DNA from: Spirogloea muscicola | Lineage: Eukaryota > Streptophyta > Zygnematophyceae > Spirogloeales > Spirogloeaceae | NCBI GenBank assembly: GCA_009602725.1 | Contig: WELB01000019.1 | Location: 275,705-339,704, forward strand | Length of the DNA: 64,000 bases | Direction of reading: 5' to 3' | Shown: positions 49,201 through 61,070 of the stretch, in pieces | Layout of the letters: every line of letters starts with the position of its first letter | Position numbering within the stretch: position 1 is the stretch's first letter | Notes under the pieces: model-generated | Told to the model about the DNA's origin: nothing | What the model saw: only the letters and a program-made list of their open reading frames with translations | The model's database searches: none | Program-made: the position numbers and the translations under genes

Positions 49201-52200
49201 AGAAATAGAAGAAGAGCATGCACAGCTCACATACAGTAGTTTCCTGACCTCTGAAGAGTGGCTTCTTCGCATTGATGCGGCTCCACTGGCCTGTGGTGTG
49301 CCAACGGACGCAAAGCTTGTCCAGGAGCTTGTAGCTCGTGAAGAAGACGAGCAGCCCATCTGGGACAATGCTACTGCAGTCCTCCAGGAGCTTCCCTAAC
49401 GAGTCCTGTAATCAGCGAATTGCATATCTACGTCTCATGAAACCTAAAGCTGAGGCCTCCAGAGACAGCTATCCTGTCAGTCAGACATTATAGAGATTAA
49501 TACTTTGAGGTTGTTTGACGAGACCCACTTCTTATATTAAGAGCAGAAGACGTCATTCCCACCTGGAAGCTCAGTGAGTCTGCATGCTTATATGTGGAAT
49601 TAAGTGCAACATTTTGAGGGCCAGTAGAAAGTGCTCCAGCCCAGACCTGCACACAAATACAGAACACCCGGTCAAAGTCAGAGTAGGGTGCTTCGCTTTT
49701 GCCCTTGACTCTGTAATTGACTTGTCGTCCAAGGTGCTGCCTTAGACTCAAACACTCAAGCCTGCTCACATGGTCAGGTCTTGCTATTTCAGTCAGAGCT
49801 CAATACACAGAGCAGGCATTGTATTGGTAAGTGACTGACTTGCTTAGCAATATCAACAACGTGGCAACCCTCCATCCGGGTCGCAATTTCAATGCCTAAT
49901 TCCGTTGCAAAGGAGTCCAGGGGGGAAAGCGTGCTGATGGATTCCATATGTTGACAATTAGTAGAGTACCACCTTTCGATGCAGACATGCATGTAAAGAC
50001 ATGCAGAGAATTGTCACAATGCTAAGCAGCTCATGCTTAGCATTAAATGCCTGCATGCTGTTTCCTCTGCACAATGCCCTATAAGTCAATTGACTTGAAT
50101 AAATTTACCCTGATGTGAGGATGATGCTTCGCGAGAGTTTTGCAAGCTCGTCAAAAGCGACGGCTGGATTTAAACACCAAAGGTTGAAAGTAACTTTTGA
50201 CATTCCTGCATCTGTCTCCTCACAGGCGACGTCAACTACTTATTATTAAGGATGAGGCAGACAGTTAGACTATCCTCTGAGTTCTAACAACATACAATTT
50301 TCTCTGAAAGAGACATTGCATGTATGTGCCTTGTGATAACCACATCATGTCACATGCAGCTCAGTTGATGCGTAAGCACAGGAACAACATCTGAAGTTGA
50401 TCTGCACCTTGGTTGAAAATCTTTTGCACTACAAGGCGAAAGTCGCGCAGCCTCTCTTTGTTTTCGTCGAGGAGAAAGGTCAAGCTTGTGAACAGACCTG
50501 AGCAAGCAACAATCTGTTTCTTAGCATTGTGCGGGAAACAGATATCACAAAGCATATTTCTTGGAGCACAACAGACGACTACCCTCTCTGCAACATACAG
50601 TAAATTGAAAGAGAGATTTCGTCCCCCCACCATGTGATTATGCTTATTGCAGCAGATTGTGAGGTAATCTGCTAAACAATTGCCTAGATGAGTAAAGGGG
50701 TCAAATATGACCTTCCAATGTTGCTGCAGTGAGGCCATTCAATTGTTGCGTTTTTGGATCAGCCTCTGTGGCAGCTGAAACAGCCTGTCAAACAGGCAAT
50801 GCGAAGGCGAGATGGTTAAGTACAGCTCTTGAATGTAGTGGCTATTGCTATGACGCATTCATGGTAACAGATTGAGCAGTGTAATCTCCTTCTCAAAGAG
50901 CTTGCACTGTAATTTCATCAGCCCACCTTCTTTGCACACTCTCGAAGGACATTGGAGACGCTTCGGTTGAGGCCAGCCAATGCCAGCTCCTGAATGATGT
51001 CATCTCCAACAGAGCTACAGCATGTCAAAGTATCTCCATCTCTGGTCACTTCGTGGATATGAGTCTGGTGCATGCTTTTCATTGCAGAAAGGGAGGCTGT
51101 TAGGTCTTCCAGTTGACTCACACAGAAAACCCTCTGTCATTTTCTATCGGCACCAGCTTATGTGCTCGGCTCCTCAGCCAGGCAATCATTTCCTGCCATG
51201 CATGCATTAGGTACGGGCTGTATAGTGAGAGGCTGTGCTTCCAAATTTACCGTCATGAATTCTGGGAACTGTGATATCGCTCTGATGACATATATGAGTT
51301 CGAAATGTGATTTCACCCTGATGATTTTTTTGAGTATGAACAGTCTGCCCTCCATAGGCTCTTGCAAAGAGCGACCTGACATGCTATCACTGCACCTGCA
51401 TCATCTCTGCAAGCGGCTGATATATGTCTGGCGCAAGTCCTGTGAGTACCATGCGCTCCAAATCAGCGCCCAGATCTGTGACACTCAGCATCACGAGTGA
51501 GAGTCCTGACAGGCGAGAGGGATGGCTCAGCTTTCCCCTGAGATTCTGGAGGACCCCCCTTGCAGGCTTGTGCAGCATGCCGCTGTTACTCACCAGTCAG
51601 TAGGCCCAAGTCAACAGCGAAGCTGGCAGCTTCTCGAGCAACGTCCTCAATATTGCTGTCATGCAGCAATCAAGCACCTCGTCAGCAATGACACCCGAAA
51701 CACCTAAACTTATATTTAGGCTGCTGGATACCTGGATTTACTGATCCAGGTTGTTGACCCCGAAAGACTTTTTAGTGCTTACTGTGCTTCATCTATGATC
51801 ACAACTGCACCAGTCAGATTGATTTCCATTGCCCTTCTTATGACCGGATCCACCAGGTAATTGTAGGGGCAGAGCACAAGCTCGGCATCAGAAGCCATTG
51901 CTCGTGCTGCATAATAGGCACAACCTGGCAAGTAAGAAAGTCTTGATAAGTCGTTTGCCGAGAGACACAGTGAAATAGAGAGTTGAGACAAATCGCAGAA
52001 GTGTAACGCTGCTGGCTTACTGCATGCCTTCTGTTGGGGCAGAAGGTCTACCCTTCTGCAGTACCTTTTACACTCTGGCCAAGTGCGACAAGGTCCTCAA
52101 TGTCGTGTATTGAAGCTGTACCGCCTGGCCGCAGGGATGCATGACCTTTGACCTTGTGCATGTTCCTAGAGCACTTTGTGAAGGGTCAGGCACCAAGCTA

Positions 52201-53605
52201 GAGACTCAACACCAAGCTACACAGTACCAAGTGTGACAAGCACGTTTCAACTTCTCTCACATATACCTCTTGGGCAAGAGTTCGGGATATCAGAGCTATT
52301 TATTATGTCCAGGCAGAGAAACGATACAAGAGATGTTGATGTGGGCAGCCAGTATGACAACCTGAAATAGGAGCAGCCTTTGCTGGTGTCTTTGATGAGC
52401 ATTTTGCTGGACACCAGTGCACAGGCAAAACAGTCAGGTAAAGAGCTGGTCATTCTCCAGGGCAAGTGGTGCACTACCTTCTATGTGCTCATGTTGCAAA
52501 CAAATGAGGATGCTCCTGCAGCTCATGATTTCTTTGACCAGAGCAGAACCTGCAGTATCATGACATGTTGCACTTATGATGACCTGGTCTAAACAGCGTG
52601 CCTGCCAGTGCTCCGTAAACTCTGGGGCTCACCATTCCTGATCTACTGCCTGCTTCTTGAGGACCGCCTTATTTGTGCAATAGTGCTTGCGAGCAGCCTG
52701 CGCAAGAATTGTAAGACAAAATTAAAGTGAACGTATGAGTCCACAATGCCATTGCAGCTATTGCAAAAGCCCGTACAATCTGCCCTATGCAAGTTTCAAA
52801 GTGAGGCTCAGAGTACATTGAAGAGCCAAGCTTACAAGGATTGCCATGGCAACTTTGTAGCCACTTTTGTGCAGCTCCCGTACAACCTGAGAAATCTGAG
52901 AGTGTGTCCTCCTGTTGCAATACGAGCAGCGTGCCTTAATTCGAGCAAGTCAGAGAAGTCCAAGGCACCTCCCGAGAAACTTTGACCTTCAGTAGCTAAG
53001 TCAGTCTGACCTCAAAATGTTGCTAACATAGTTACAAAGGCCCTTGAATTAGCAAAGGGCCTTGACTCATACGTGCCATAGAAGATCTTCGGGATGCACG
53101 GCTTTTCCTTCTCCGCCTCCTTCACTTCAGGAGCAGTATGTGCCTCAGCTGCCACACCTGCAGCACCTCAGCCAAGCACCATACATGTGAGCCTTTGCCA
53201 GATGTTAGCTGCTTCAAGTCATCCTGAGCGACAGCCAGCCTGCTGACCCGGGTCTGGCGTCCCTCGAAGGAAGCCCCCTTCGCCATGGTACTCGCCGGAG
53301 CTGGCTGCTTCTTTCCGCACCGTCCATAGCTTGTTATCCCTGTAGTGCTGCTGCCAGGCAAGTGCCGCGCAGAGGAGCGCCAGGGTCTTCCCCGAGCCAG
53401 TGGGGGCTTCCAGGAGGGCATTCGCGTGGCCCTGCAGCCTGCTGCTGTCCAAGGTCGTGAGGACCTTGCCGATGAAGGCCAGCTGCGTGCCGTAGGGCTT
53501 GTAGGGGAAGCGGACCTTGAATCCAGCGACGGCATACTCGTCTGCCTTCTTGCCCTCGCACAGCTTGCTGGCCACTGCCGGACCAGGACGTGGCCCTCCT
53601 TCCAT
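46254..53605 (-). CDS. FANCJ: FANCJ/BRIP1-like Fe-S DEAH helicase
   Basis: XPD-family 5'-3' DNA helicase for crosslink repair and G-quadruplex unwinding. Exons: 53605-53248, ~53148-53073, 52911-52836, 52697-52633, 52406-52362, 52165-52065, 51924-51783, 51655-51594, 51475-51396, 51192-51122, 51014-50927, 50513-50408, 50211-50109, 49933-49840, 49646-49563, 49405-49249, 49115-48919, 48763-48719, 48540-48512, 48373-48252, 48102-48055, 47910-47786, 47264-46254. Walker [33 protein letters not shown]; four Fe-S Cys ([25 protein letters not shown]); VVIIDEAHNIED formed across a splice; [11 protein letters not shown] and [69 protein letters not shown]. The ~335-residue last exon is acidic/Ser-rich and ends with Cys pairs (CRHCSN, CCRRC). 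The splice into exons 2 and 23 is least certain. Confidence 0.92.
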
Positions 53606-54540
53606 CTGAACCGCGGGGCTTGGAGCCGCATGGCCTTCAGCTGAACATCTTCACAACTGTGACATCCTGGCCGCCGCCTCCCTCACTGATCAACATATGC
53701 GTCGGCGCTCTTGGTCTGTGCAGCAGCCCCGGCTGCGGCGCCAACATTGTGATCTAGCCAGCTGATCTGACCATCTAGTCGACCTCCGAGCACGACCCTT
53801 AGCTCCGCGACACCTCCTGCCGGGCAGAATTGGGCGCGCGACAGCTCGGCCTTGCCCCCCCAGCCGCCACCGCCGCTGACGTCGCGCTCTCACTCAGGCG
53901 CACGGCGGCGCGCGCGCGGCGGGCGGAGGGGCCTCGGCAGTGGCGGAGGAGCCAGGCAGGCCTGGCGACGCAGCGCGGCGCGAGGGACGCGGCTGGATCC
54001 GCGGCGGCAAGTACGGCGGGTGGCGGGGGGGCCGACCGGGCCCCGTTTTCAAACACCTGTACTGGCCCGCCGCCAGCCCGCCTCTTTCGGCCTTCGATTT
54101 TTTCAAATACACGAAATTCTTCCGGCGCGCAGGCGGGCCAAAGATTACAGATAGATGCCAAAAGAATAAGAGAGAAGGCGCGCGGGGGGCATTAATTGAA
54201 AGGGAGGCCAATTCAAGCCAATACATTGTTCAGGCAAAGGAAAGGAGAAAGACTCTTCCAGTAGAGAAGAGAAAGGGCTCGCCCATAGAGAGGGCAATGG
54301 CGGTGAATTGGCCAAGAGGAAAGAAAGAAAGTGGCCCGAAAAGAATGGACAAGGAGGTCCGAAAGCCAAAGAAATAAACACACAGCTACTGTAGGCATGT
54401 CCATTTCTTTTTGGGCTGGCTTTGCCAGCCCCTCTTTCTCTATGGGCGAGCCTTCTTCTACTGTAGGCAGCTAGACAAGAAGACACGACGAAGTCACAGG
54501 AAGCTCAATACCCACGGGTGAGCAACATCAGGTCAGAGTA
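53606..54540. repeat. Repeat cluster upstream of FANCJ-like
   Basis: 54170-54235 is a copy of repeat B. 54262-54350 is a diverged reverse hairpin mini-repeat and 54395-54460 a forward one (GGGCTGGCTTTGCCAGCCCC), so a hairpin pair again faces inward. 53890-54110 is GC-rich and reads CCCCGTTTTCAAACACCTGT at its end; it looks like a transposon end but no partner was found. The FANCJ-like promoter must lie at the start of this stretch. Confidence 0.6.
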
Positions 54541-55191
54541 GCTCGGCGCCCGAAGGGGCCAGGAAAAGCGGATCCTCAATCAATTGCAGATTCAGTGGGT
54601 CAATGAAAGCCACCACGCAAGGTCGAGTAAGGGCTTGAGGGCGTCAATAGAAGGCACCCGCAGTCTATTCCATTGTCTTAAAGCGTATAATTGAAACCTT
54701 GGGTAGATGTGAGCCCTTCGATCAGGTGCCACAAGTGCAACAATACACAGCATAACATGTATTGACAAACCCCCAGGCCCCTTCCAACCCTCCCTCCACC
54801 TGTCTCTCCACCTTCACTCTCAATCTTATCCTACAAGTTGCACACTTCGAACTCCCTTTCGAATGTTGTGCACCTAGGGGTGCTTGAGTGGCCAAGCATG
54901 AAAGCACCTGGTAGCTTCATTTCACTGTCCAATCGTTGCAACCTTGAGCAGCTTCTGACACACAGGAAGGTGGGAGAGGACCAACTATCGGCAGGAAAAT
55001 TGTGGGATTGTGTGCTAACCACTAGTATTGTATGCAACTTCTCAAAGACAAGCATCGTAGCACACCTTAGATGCTTGGCATCTCCTTCTAGAGTGGACAT
55101 CTGTAGCATCAGAATAAAGGCTACGCTCAACCTTATTCACTGAAATCAAAAAATGAAATACTATGGCCTAGATCTGCTTGTGATCCTATTT
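54541..55191. other. Intergenic, no recognised feature
   Basis: Moderate GC, short frames on both strands without motifs. It lies downstream of VTE3 (minus) and likely contains its 3' UTR. Confidence 0.5.
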
Positions 55192-56881
55192 CTAAAATGC
55201 CCAATCCTTGGGTAGTACCAAGTCCTTGACCCACATAAAAACTGGGATGAAGACATAGTACAATGAAGCTACTGTGCCAAGGAAAAATCTATATGCAAAA
55301 GAAAAGGGGTTGATTGACCTTGTCACGTCCTCGGCCTTGGGACCAAGCTGCACAGCAAGAAGGCTGATTTGAGGTTAGAAGTTACACCAATACCGTCAGT
55401 CATGCTGGTCATGCTTCTATCCATGGCTTCGGACATACTCGCGGGCAGCTGAGCTGAAGGCTCAGCGCGAAAGTAAGGGCGGGCTACCTGCAAAGGGGAA
55501 TCGCCTGGAACGGCTTTGACACCTGTGACCGAGCACCCCATGATCAATCCATGCCGGCGATCCCCTCGGTACCACTTTGGCCCAATTCGCTTGATCTTTA
55601 CATCCTGGAATCCTGCTCTTGTGAACCAATCCATATACTCCTGTTCCGTAGGGAACAGCATCCACACATCAGCGAAGAAACGGGACAACCAGAAGGTTGG
55701 ATGAACAGGTCCAATGAGACACGCCTTGCCTCCAGGCTTCACGACTCTGTAGGCTTCCTTAATACCCCTCTGAGGGTCGGGCCAGTATTCGATGCTGTCA
55801 TGTCAAGAGAAGAAGAGTGTCAGGACTGGTAGCAATGTAGCTGTGCATGGGCCCCCATAAACGAAGTGGTTAGACAATGTCATGCAAAAAGCACAAGCAA
55901 AATGTACAACAAGCAAAAGGCATGCTCCACCCTGTAGGCAGACCACACAACCTCACACACTGAACGGACATGAATATATCAAAGTAGGGTCAAGCTTAGG
56001 GAACATCCATCCACGATGTCAACAGCACCAGCTATTTTCCAGTCTGCTTCTGATATCTGAATACAGAAACTAAAATCCGCCTATTTTGTTGGGTGTCTTT
56101 GTGAAACCAGCAATTGGGCCCAACCTTCCAGCTGATACATATCTGTCAGCGTAGTCCGTAGGAAATGGAAGGTCCTCTGCGTCCCCTTCGACTATTTTGC
56201 AGTCCTTGAGGGGGGCCTTCTCCCTGGCTTTTGCCAACTGATGAGGGGACTGTTCTACAACAACACGTGGCCGTGGCCTGGAGATGCTGGTAAGTCATGT
56301 AGGAGAAGCGTGATCAACACAGAAAGCAAAGCGAAGACGATGAAAACCGTGATAAGAGGCAAATTGCTTGCTGACCTGGTCAAGGATTGTGCAGTTCCTG
56401 GCATCAACGGTCTTCACAATACCAAGGGTGGTAAACCCTGTACCTCCTCCAACATCCACCACCACCAGATTGGGATCATTCAAGTCCGCTGGCTCCAGGG
56501 CGTCCTCTCTCATGTCCTCAGTCCAATGTCCTGGATTGATGACGTGGTCGTACACTACGGAGAGGAAGCGGTAGAACCAAAAGGCCTCCTGCTTGTGCTG
56601 AATGAAACGTGGCTGTGAGGCAGAGCAGAGCCACGTTCAAGTCAGTGCAGGCCGGAATGCTGACACGGTGTATTGCTACGAGCTTACTGAGCTGACAGAG
56701 CCCGTTCCGCGAGATCAAGGAGCATAAGATTACGACAAGCTGCAGAAGAATGGTCTTGGCAAACAGAAAGTGCCAGTACGGCACTATGAGTGGAAGTTAG
56801 ACCAGCAAGTAACTTCCATGGAGATTTTGAGTGGCACTCAAAGAATGCAGCTGAAGTGCAGGCGGAATAGTCGTCCTGACC
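55192..56881 (-). CDS. VTE3: MPBQ/MSBQ methyltransferase (37-kDa inner envelope protein)
   Basis: Plastid inner-envelope SAM-dependent methyltransferase making plastoquinone and tocopherol rings. Exons 56881 (upstream part uncertain), 56612-56376, 56249-56125, 55794-55488, 55347-55192. Exon 1 gives a Ser/Arg-rich transit-like end (SVRRQATSASLSTERPASQ) joined to PRFIQHKQEAFWFYRFLSVV. YDHVINPGHWTEDM; SAM motif I VVDVGGGTGFTTLGIV; ILDQ|SPHQLAKA; GDAEDLPFPTDYADRYVSAG; SIEYWPDPQRGIKEAYRV; GGKACLIGPVHPTFWLSRFF; KRIGPKWYRGDRRHGLIMGC; C-terminal membrane anchor FFLGTVASLYYVFIPVFMWV. This is the plant/green-algal type, unlike the cyanobacterial enzyme. An in-frame stop about 45 codons upstream of the exon 1 end, with no ATG after it, implies one more 5' exon. 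Confidence 0.95.
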
Positions 56882-57213
56882 TGAGATGCTGGCCTCTCAG
56901 TGGAGAGGCTGGCAGAGGTTGCTTGGCGTCGCACGCTGACCCGTGATTGGCAGGACAGGGGCGCAAAGCTGCCAGGGGCACGAGCCAAGGATGACGACTC
57001 ACACAACGAACGACGCTAGGAGCTGCTGGGCCCTCGTTGCCCTCGATCAAGGACAGGCAAGGCATGGCCTGACCGTCGGACCAAGAGCGGCGACCAGCGA
57101 GCCGCGCGAGCCAGCGGAGCCAACGAGGTGGTCCGCGGCGGACGGCCCTCACCTGGAGGCCGCCGCGAAGCCGCCGCCCGCGGACGCCAGCCGCAGCGGC
57201 GCGGCGGCGCGCC

Positions 57214-57724
<511 letters not shown>

Positions 57725-57812
57725 ACTCGGTCTCAACGCGCTCTGCCTCTCCCTGCTCACGCTGCGCCGCGGCGCCATCCCGGAGCCGCCGCAGCCGCCG
57801 CCGCCGCCGGCG

Positions 57813-60250
57813 ATGGCGACCGCCGCTGTAGGCGCCGGCCTCCGCCCCCGCGTCGTGCTCTTCGGCGACTCCATCACGCAGCACGGCTTCGCGCCCGGCG
57901 GCTGGGCCGCCGCGCTGCAGGACGAGTACGCCCGCAAGGTGCGGCGGCGGCTGCGGCGGCGGCGGCGGCCGCAGTAGATCCTCCGCCGGAGCGGTTGCCG
58001 ATCCCGCTGACCGCTCCCCTCGCCGCCGCCGCCGCCGCGCCGCCGCCGCCGCGTCAGGTGGACGTGGTGCTCAGGGGCTACAGCGGCTACAACAGCCGCT
58101 GGGCGCTCTACCTGCTGGACCACATCTTTCCGCCGGTACGTGCGAGTGAACTCCAGCTGACTTGAACCCAGACCTCGAGTCTCAAAACCTAGACCCCTAA
58201 GCGCTCAACAAAACCCCTAAAACCCTAAATCTGAAGCTCAACACAAAATTACCCCTGAATATGCAGCTCAGCCCTCGTCTCCTGCACCAGTGGCGGCGCT
58301 CCAGCGGCAGCGAATGCAAGCCTTGCTGCTGGTCCTTGACGAGCGCGGCCCTCGTTGAGCATGACCTTGGCGACGAACCTTGGGCGGTGCTGACTCGCTG
58401 ATGTGGGCTTGTCCGTGCTGACGCCCGTTTGCTGGGCCGGCGGTGTGGCGGGTTTTGGGTTTTGGCAGGAGTCTGTGGAGCGAGCGCCGGCACTGGTGAC
58501 GATCTTCTTTGGCGCAAACGACGCTGCATTGCCAACCGGTGACAGCAAGCGGCAGCACGTCCCCTTTCTGGAATACAAGGCCAACCTCCGCTACATTGTG
58601 GAGCACATTCAGGTAGTTGTGCAGAGCAACGAAGGCAATGGCGCAAGTCTGGCAACGAACGCCGCCGCCGGGTCGGGTCTGACGCCCTGCTGGGAGACGA
58701 CGTGCCCCAGCACCTTTACCTCCAGTTGCGCGACGCGACACTTGGTCGCCATCAGACGGAGCCCCGCATCCCGCAGCCTCTGGCCCATGACGCAGACGTG
58801 GCTGACGTGGTCGTGGGCCGTCCGGGAGAACACGACGATGTCGTCCAGATACACGGGGCAGAAGCCGCCAAGGTCGGGTCTGACGCCCGGCTGGGAGACG
58901 ACGTGCCCCAGCACCTTTACCTCGCGTTGCGCGAAGCGACACTTGGTCGCCTTCAGACGGAGCCCCGCGTTGTTGGCCAGAGGCTGCGGGTCGCGGGGCT
59001 CCGTCTGAAGGCGACCAAGTGTCGGTGCGCGCAAGGGGAGGTAAAGGTGCTGGGTCACCTCGTTCATATCCTCCGCGGCGTCTGCCGGATGTATCTGGAC
59101 GACATCGTTGTGTTCTGCAGGACGGCTCACGACCACGTCAGCCACGTCCGCGTCGTGAGCCAGAGGCTGCGGGACGCGGGGCTCCGTCTGATGTCGACCA
59201 AGTCAGGCGCTTCTATGCTTGAACTTTTATCTCTTGGTTGTGTAACAGTTGTGCGGCTATACACAAATGCATTGTTAAGGGAGACACCTATGCATTGTGA
59301 GTATGCTTGGTGGGTGGCTTTCACAGAGAGTGTCCTCCTCAACAAAAATCGTATTGATCACGCCACCTCCGATCGACGAGGAAAGTCGCAGGACCTATGC
59401 AAGGTACATTCAGAACGTACCAGTAGAAGCACCCCATGTCGCGTTCAGTTGGAAGTAGATACCCTGGTCTTCACATGAGCTCATATTGCTTAGGTTGAGA
59501 GTCTGTCATGCATACTGATGTACACGTGGAGGCACAGGTACAAGGTTGTTGTACCTGTGCCTCCACATGTAGATCAGTATGCATGTCAGCCTAGTCATAT
59601 GGATTGAGCTACTGAAGGAAGAGGCAGCAACTAAAACGTGTTACATTGTGTGGCCGTGCACCTTTTGGATCTCATAGCTCACTTTGATACCAAGATTGAT
59701 CAGCTGGCAAGTCCGTCTCACCTTGTCCTGCAGGCAGAAGTATGGCCACTTGGCTTCGGGGATCGCTGAGAGGACCAATGATGTGACAGGGGACTATGCT
59801 TCCGCTTGCCAGGAAGTTGCATTAGAGATGGGCCTTCCAGCAGTGGATCTTTGGACTCAAATTCAAGAGCAGGAGAACTGGTGGACGACATGCCTCAGGT
59901 GGGTTACTCAGAGATTTCTGTTGATCTGCACTGCAACAACAGCTGCTTGATGCTTAGCTTTTGAGGATTTGGATTTGGATGACTCTGATAGATAACGCTA
60001 GTCGCATGACCATTATCATAAGCTTGTCCTGGGCCTGACCGTACCATCAAGACACTTGTGCAGCGATGGCTTGCACCTTGCTCCAGCGGGCAATCAGGTC
60101 CTCTTCATCGCGCTCCTGCAAACTATTGCGCAGCAGAACTGGCAGCCGTCCCTTGTGCAGGCAAACCTGCCATTCGACTTCCCTGAGCACGGGGACATTG
60201 ACTCTGAGAATCCCAGCAGGACTTTCAAGGGGCTGGCAAAAGGCGTGTGA
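57813..60250 (+). CDS. IAH1: SGNH/GDSL esterase, IAH1 type
   Basis: Isoamyl acetate-hydrolysing esterase family. Exons 57813-57938, 58058-58135, 58469-58612, 59327-59403, 59734-59898, 60064-60250 in phase. Block I RPRVVLFGDSITQHGF with the nucleophilic Ser; block II RGYSGYNSRWALYLLD with the oxyanion Gly/Asn; block III VTIFFGANDA; VLITPPPIDEESRRTYA; GLPAVDLWTQIQ; block V LSDGLHLAPAGNQVL with catalytic Asp and His, split by the last intron. About 215 residues, usual for the family. Upstream in-frame sequence after the poly-A reads LCLSLLTLRRGA and might belong to a longer N-terminus. Intron 3 (58613-59326) hosts a Gypsy RT fossil and intron 4 a long hairpin. Confidence 0.95.
58650..59215. mobile_element. 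Ty3/Gypsy reverse transcriptase fossil, inverted arrangement
   Basis: Intron 3 of IAH1 contains partial copies of the Gypsy RT active-site region (YLDDIVVFS type, followed by VKVLGHVVS), two in tandem on the minus strand and one on the plus strand meeting in a near-palindrome at about 58940-59030. Only this part of the element is present; no LTRs or integrase. It is a broken, old-looking relic. Confidence 0.85.
59503..59589. repeat. Long hairpin in IAH1 intron 4
   Basis: Arms of 41 bp (59503-59543 and 59549-59589) with three mismatches and a 5-nt loop GGTTG; the arm core is GTGGAGGCACAGGTACAA. Could be a tiny inverted-repeat transposon or a small-RNA precursor-like foldback; transcription with the host gene would form it in RNA. 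Confidence 0.9.
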
Positions 60251-60712
60251 AAGCAGAAATTGATATCCTATCAGATTCTGTTCACCATTGATGCTGAAGT
60301 CAGGCAGAGACCACGGCCACTCTCTGGCGGCGCGACTGTGCGCAGCTCCCATGGAGCCTGATCTCAAATCAATACCAACACTTGGTTGACCTGCCCTCAT
60401 TCTTAAGCTTCATCTGCACTTACTGCAGTGAGAAAGCTCTCCTTATTGCCGCTGACCCATTGACCCTGAATTTGGGGCCTGGTCAGCAAATACCGTTCCA
60501 GACGCCTATGCGCACAATGTGTGCCGTGGTGAATCTGTGTGTTAGCACTTTGTACACAGCCTACGCAAAGCTTAAGCGGTGGCTGCTATGGATGGTGTCT
60601 GTGCACCAATGTGGTTGTGACCATGAGATGGGGTTGCAGATCTTGGCATCTCCACAGCTTTGGAATTCTAGCTGACTGCAGGGGCACCAGGACTAGTATC
60701 CAAGGACTTCAG

Positions 60713-61060
60713 CAGGCAGCTGGAGGAGGGCGTCGAGGCAGGCGCCGGTGAACTTCCTCGCGAAGAGGAAGCATGGGGCCTCTGCACTGTTGTGACGGCA
60801 CTCACAGCCTTTGCCCTCGAGCTGCAGCATTGGGGCACATGCAAGGCGCTGATGTGCTCAGTCAAGGGGAGGCAGCAGCAGCCTCCGGAAACGCATCAGG
60901 TGCGCGATCTAAGTATGTCAACGAGCCTGTCTGACAGTGGCATTCATGAGCTCTAGTCATGCACTAGCTGCTTGCGCAGGTGTCAGCAGAAAGTGCAACC
61001 TACGGCCCGGCTACAGAAGGGCCTGACAATCCCACAGCCTCAAGCCCTGCCTCCTGCTAA
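60713..61060 (+). CDS. Two-exon fragment of an unrecognised acidic protein
   Basis: Exons 60713-60899 and 60980-61060 share phase. The first reads RQLEEGVEAGAGELPREEEA, then WGLCTVVTALTAFALELQHW; the second is VSAESATYGPATEGPDNPTA and ends at a stop. No family recognised. It converges with the glycosyltransferase stop at 61071. Upstream exons, if any, lie in 60251-60712, where I see nothing conserved. It might be spurious. Confidence 0.3.
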
Positions 61061-61070
61061 GCTGCCTAGG

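Noticed and set aside
52165-52633. Loss of two Fe-S cluster cysteines in the FANCJ-like protein
   Set aside because: A 45-bp exon at 52406-52362 fits phase on both sides and supplies both cysteines.
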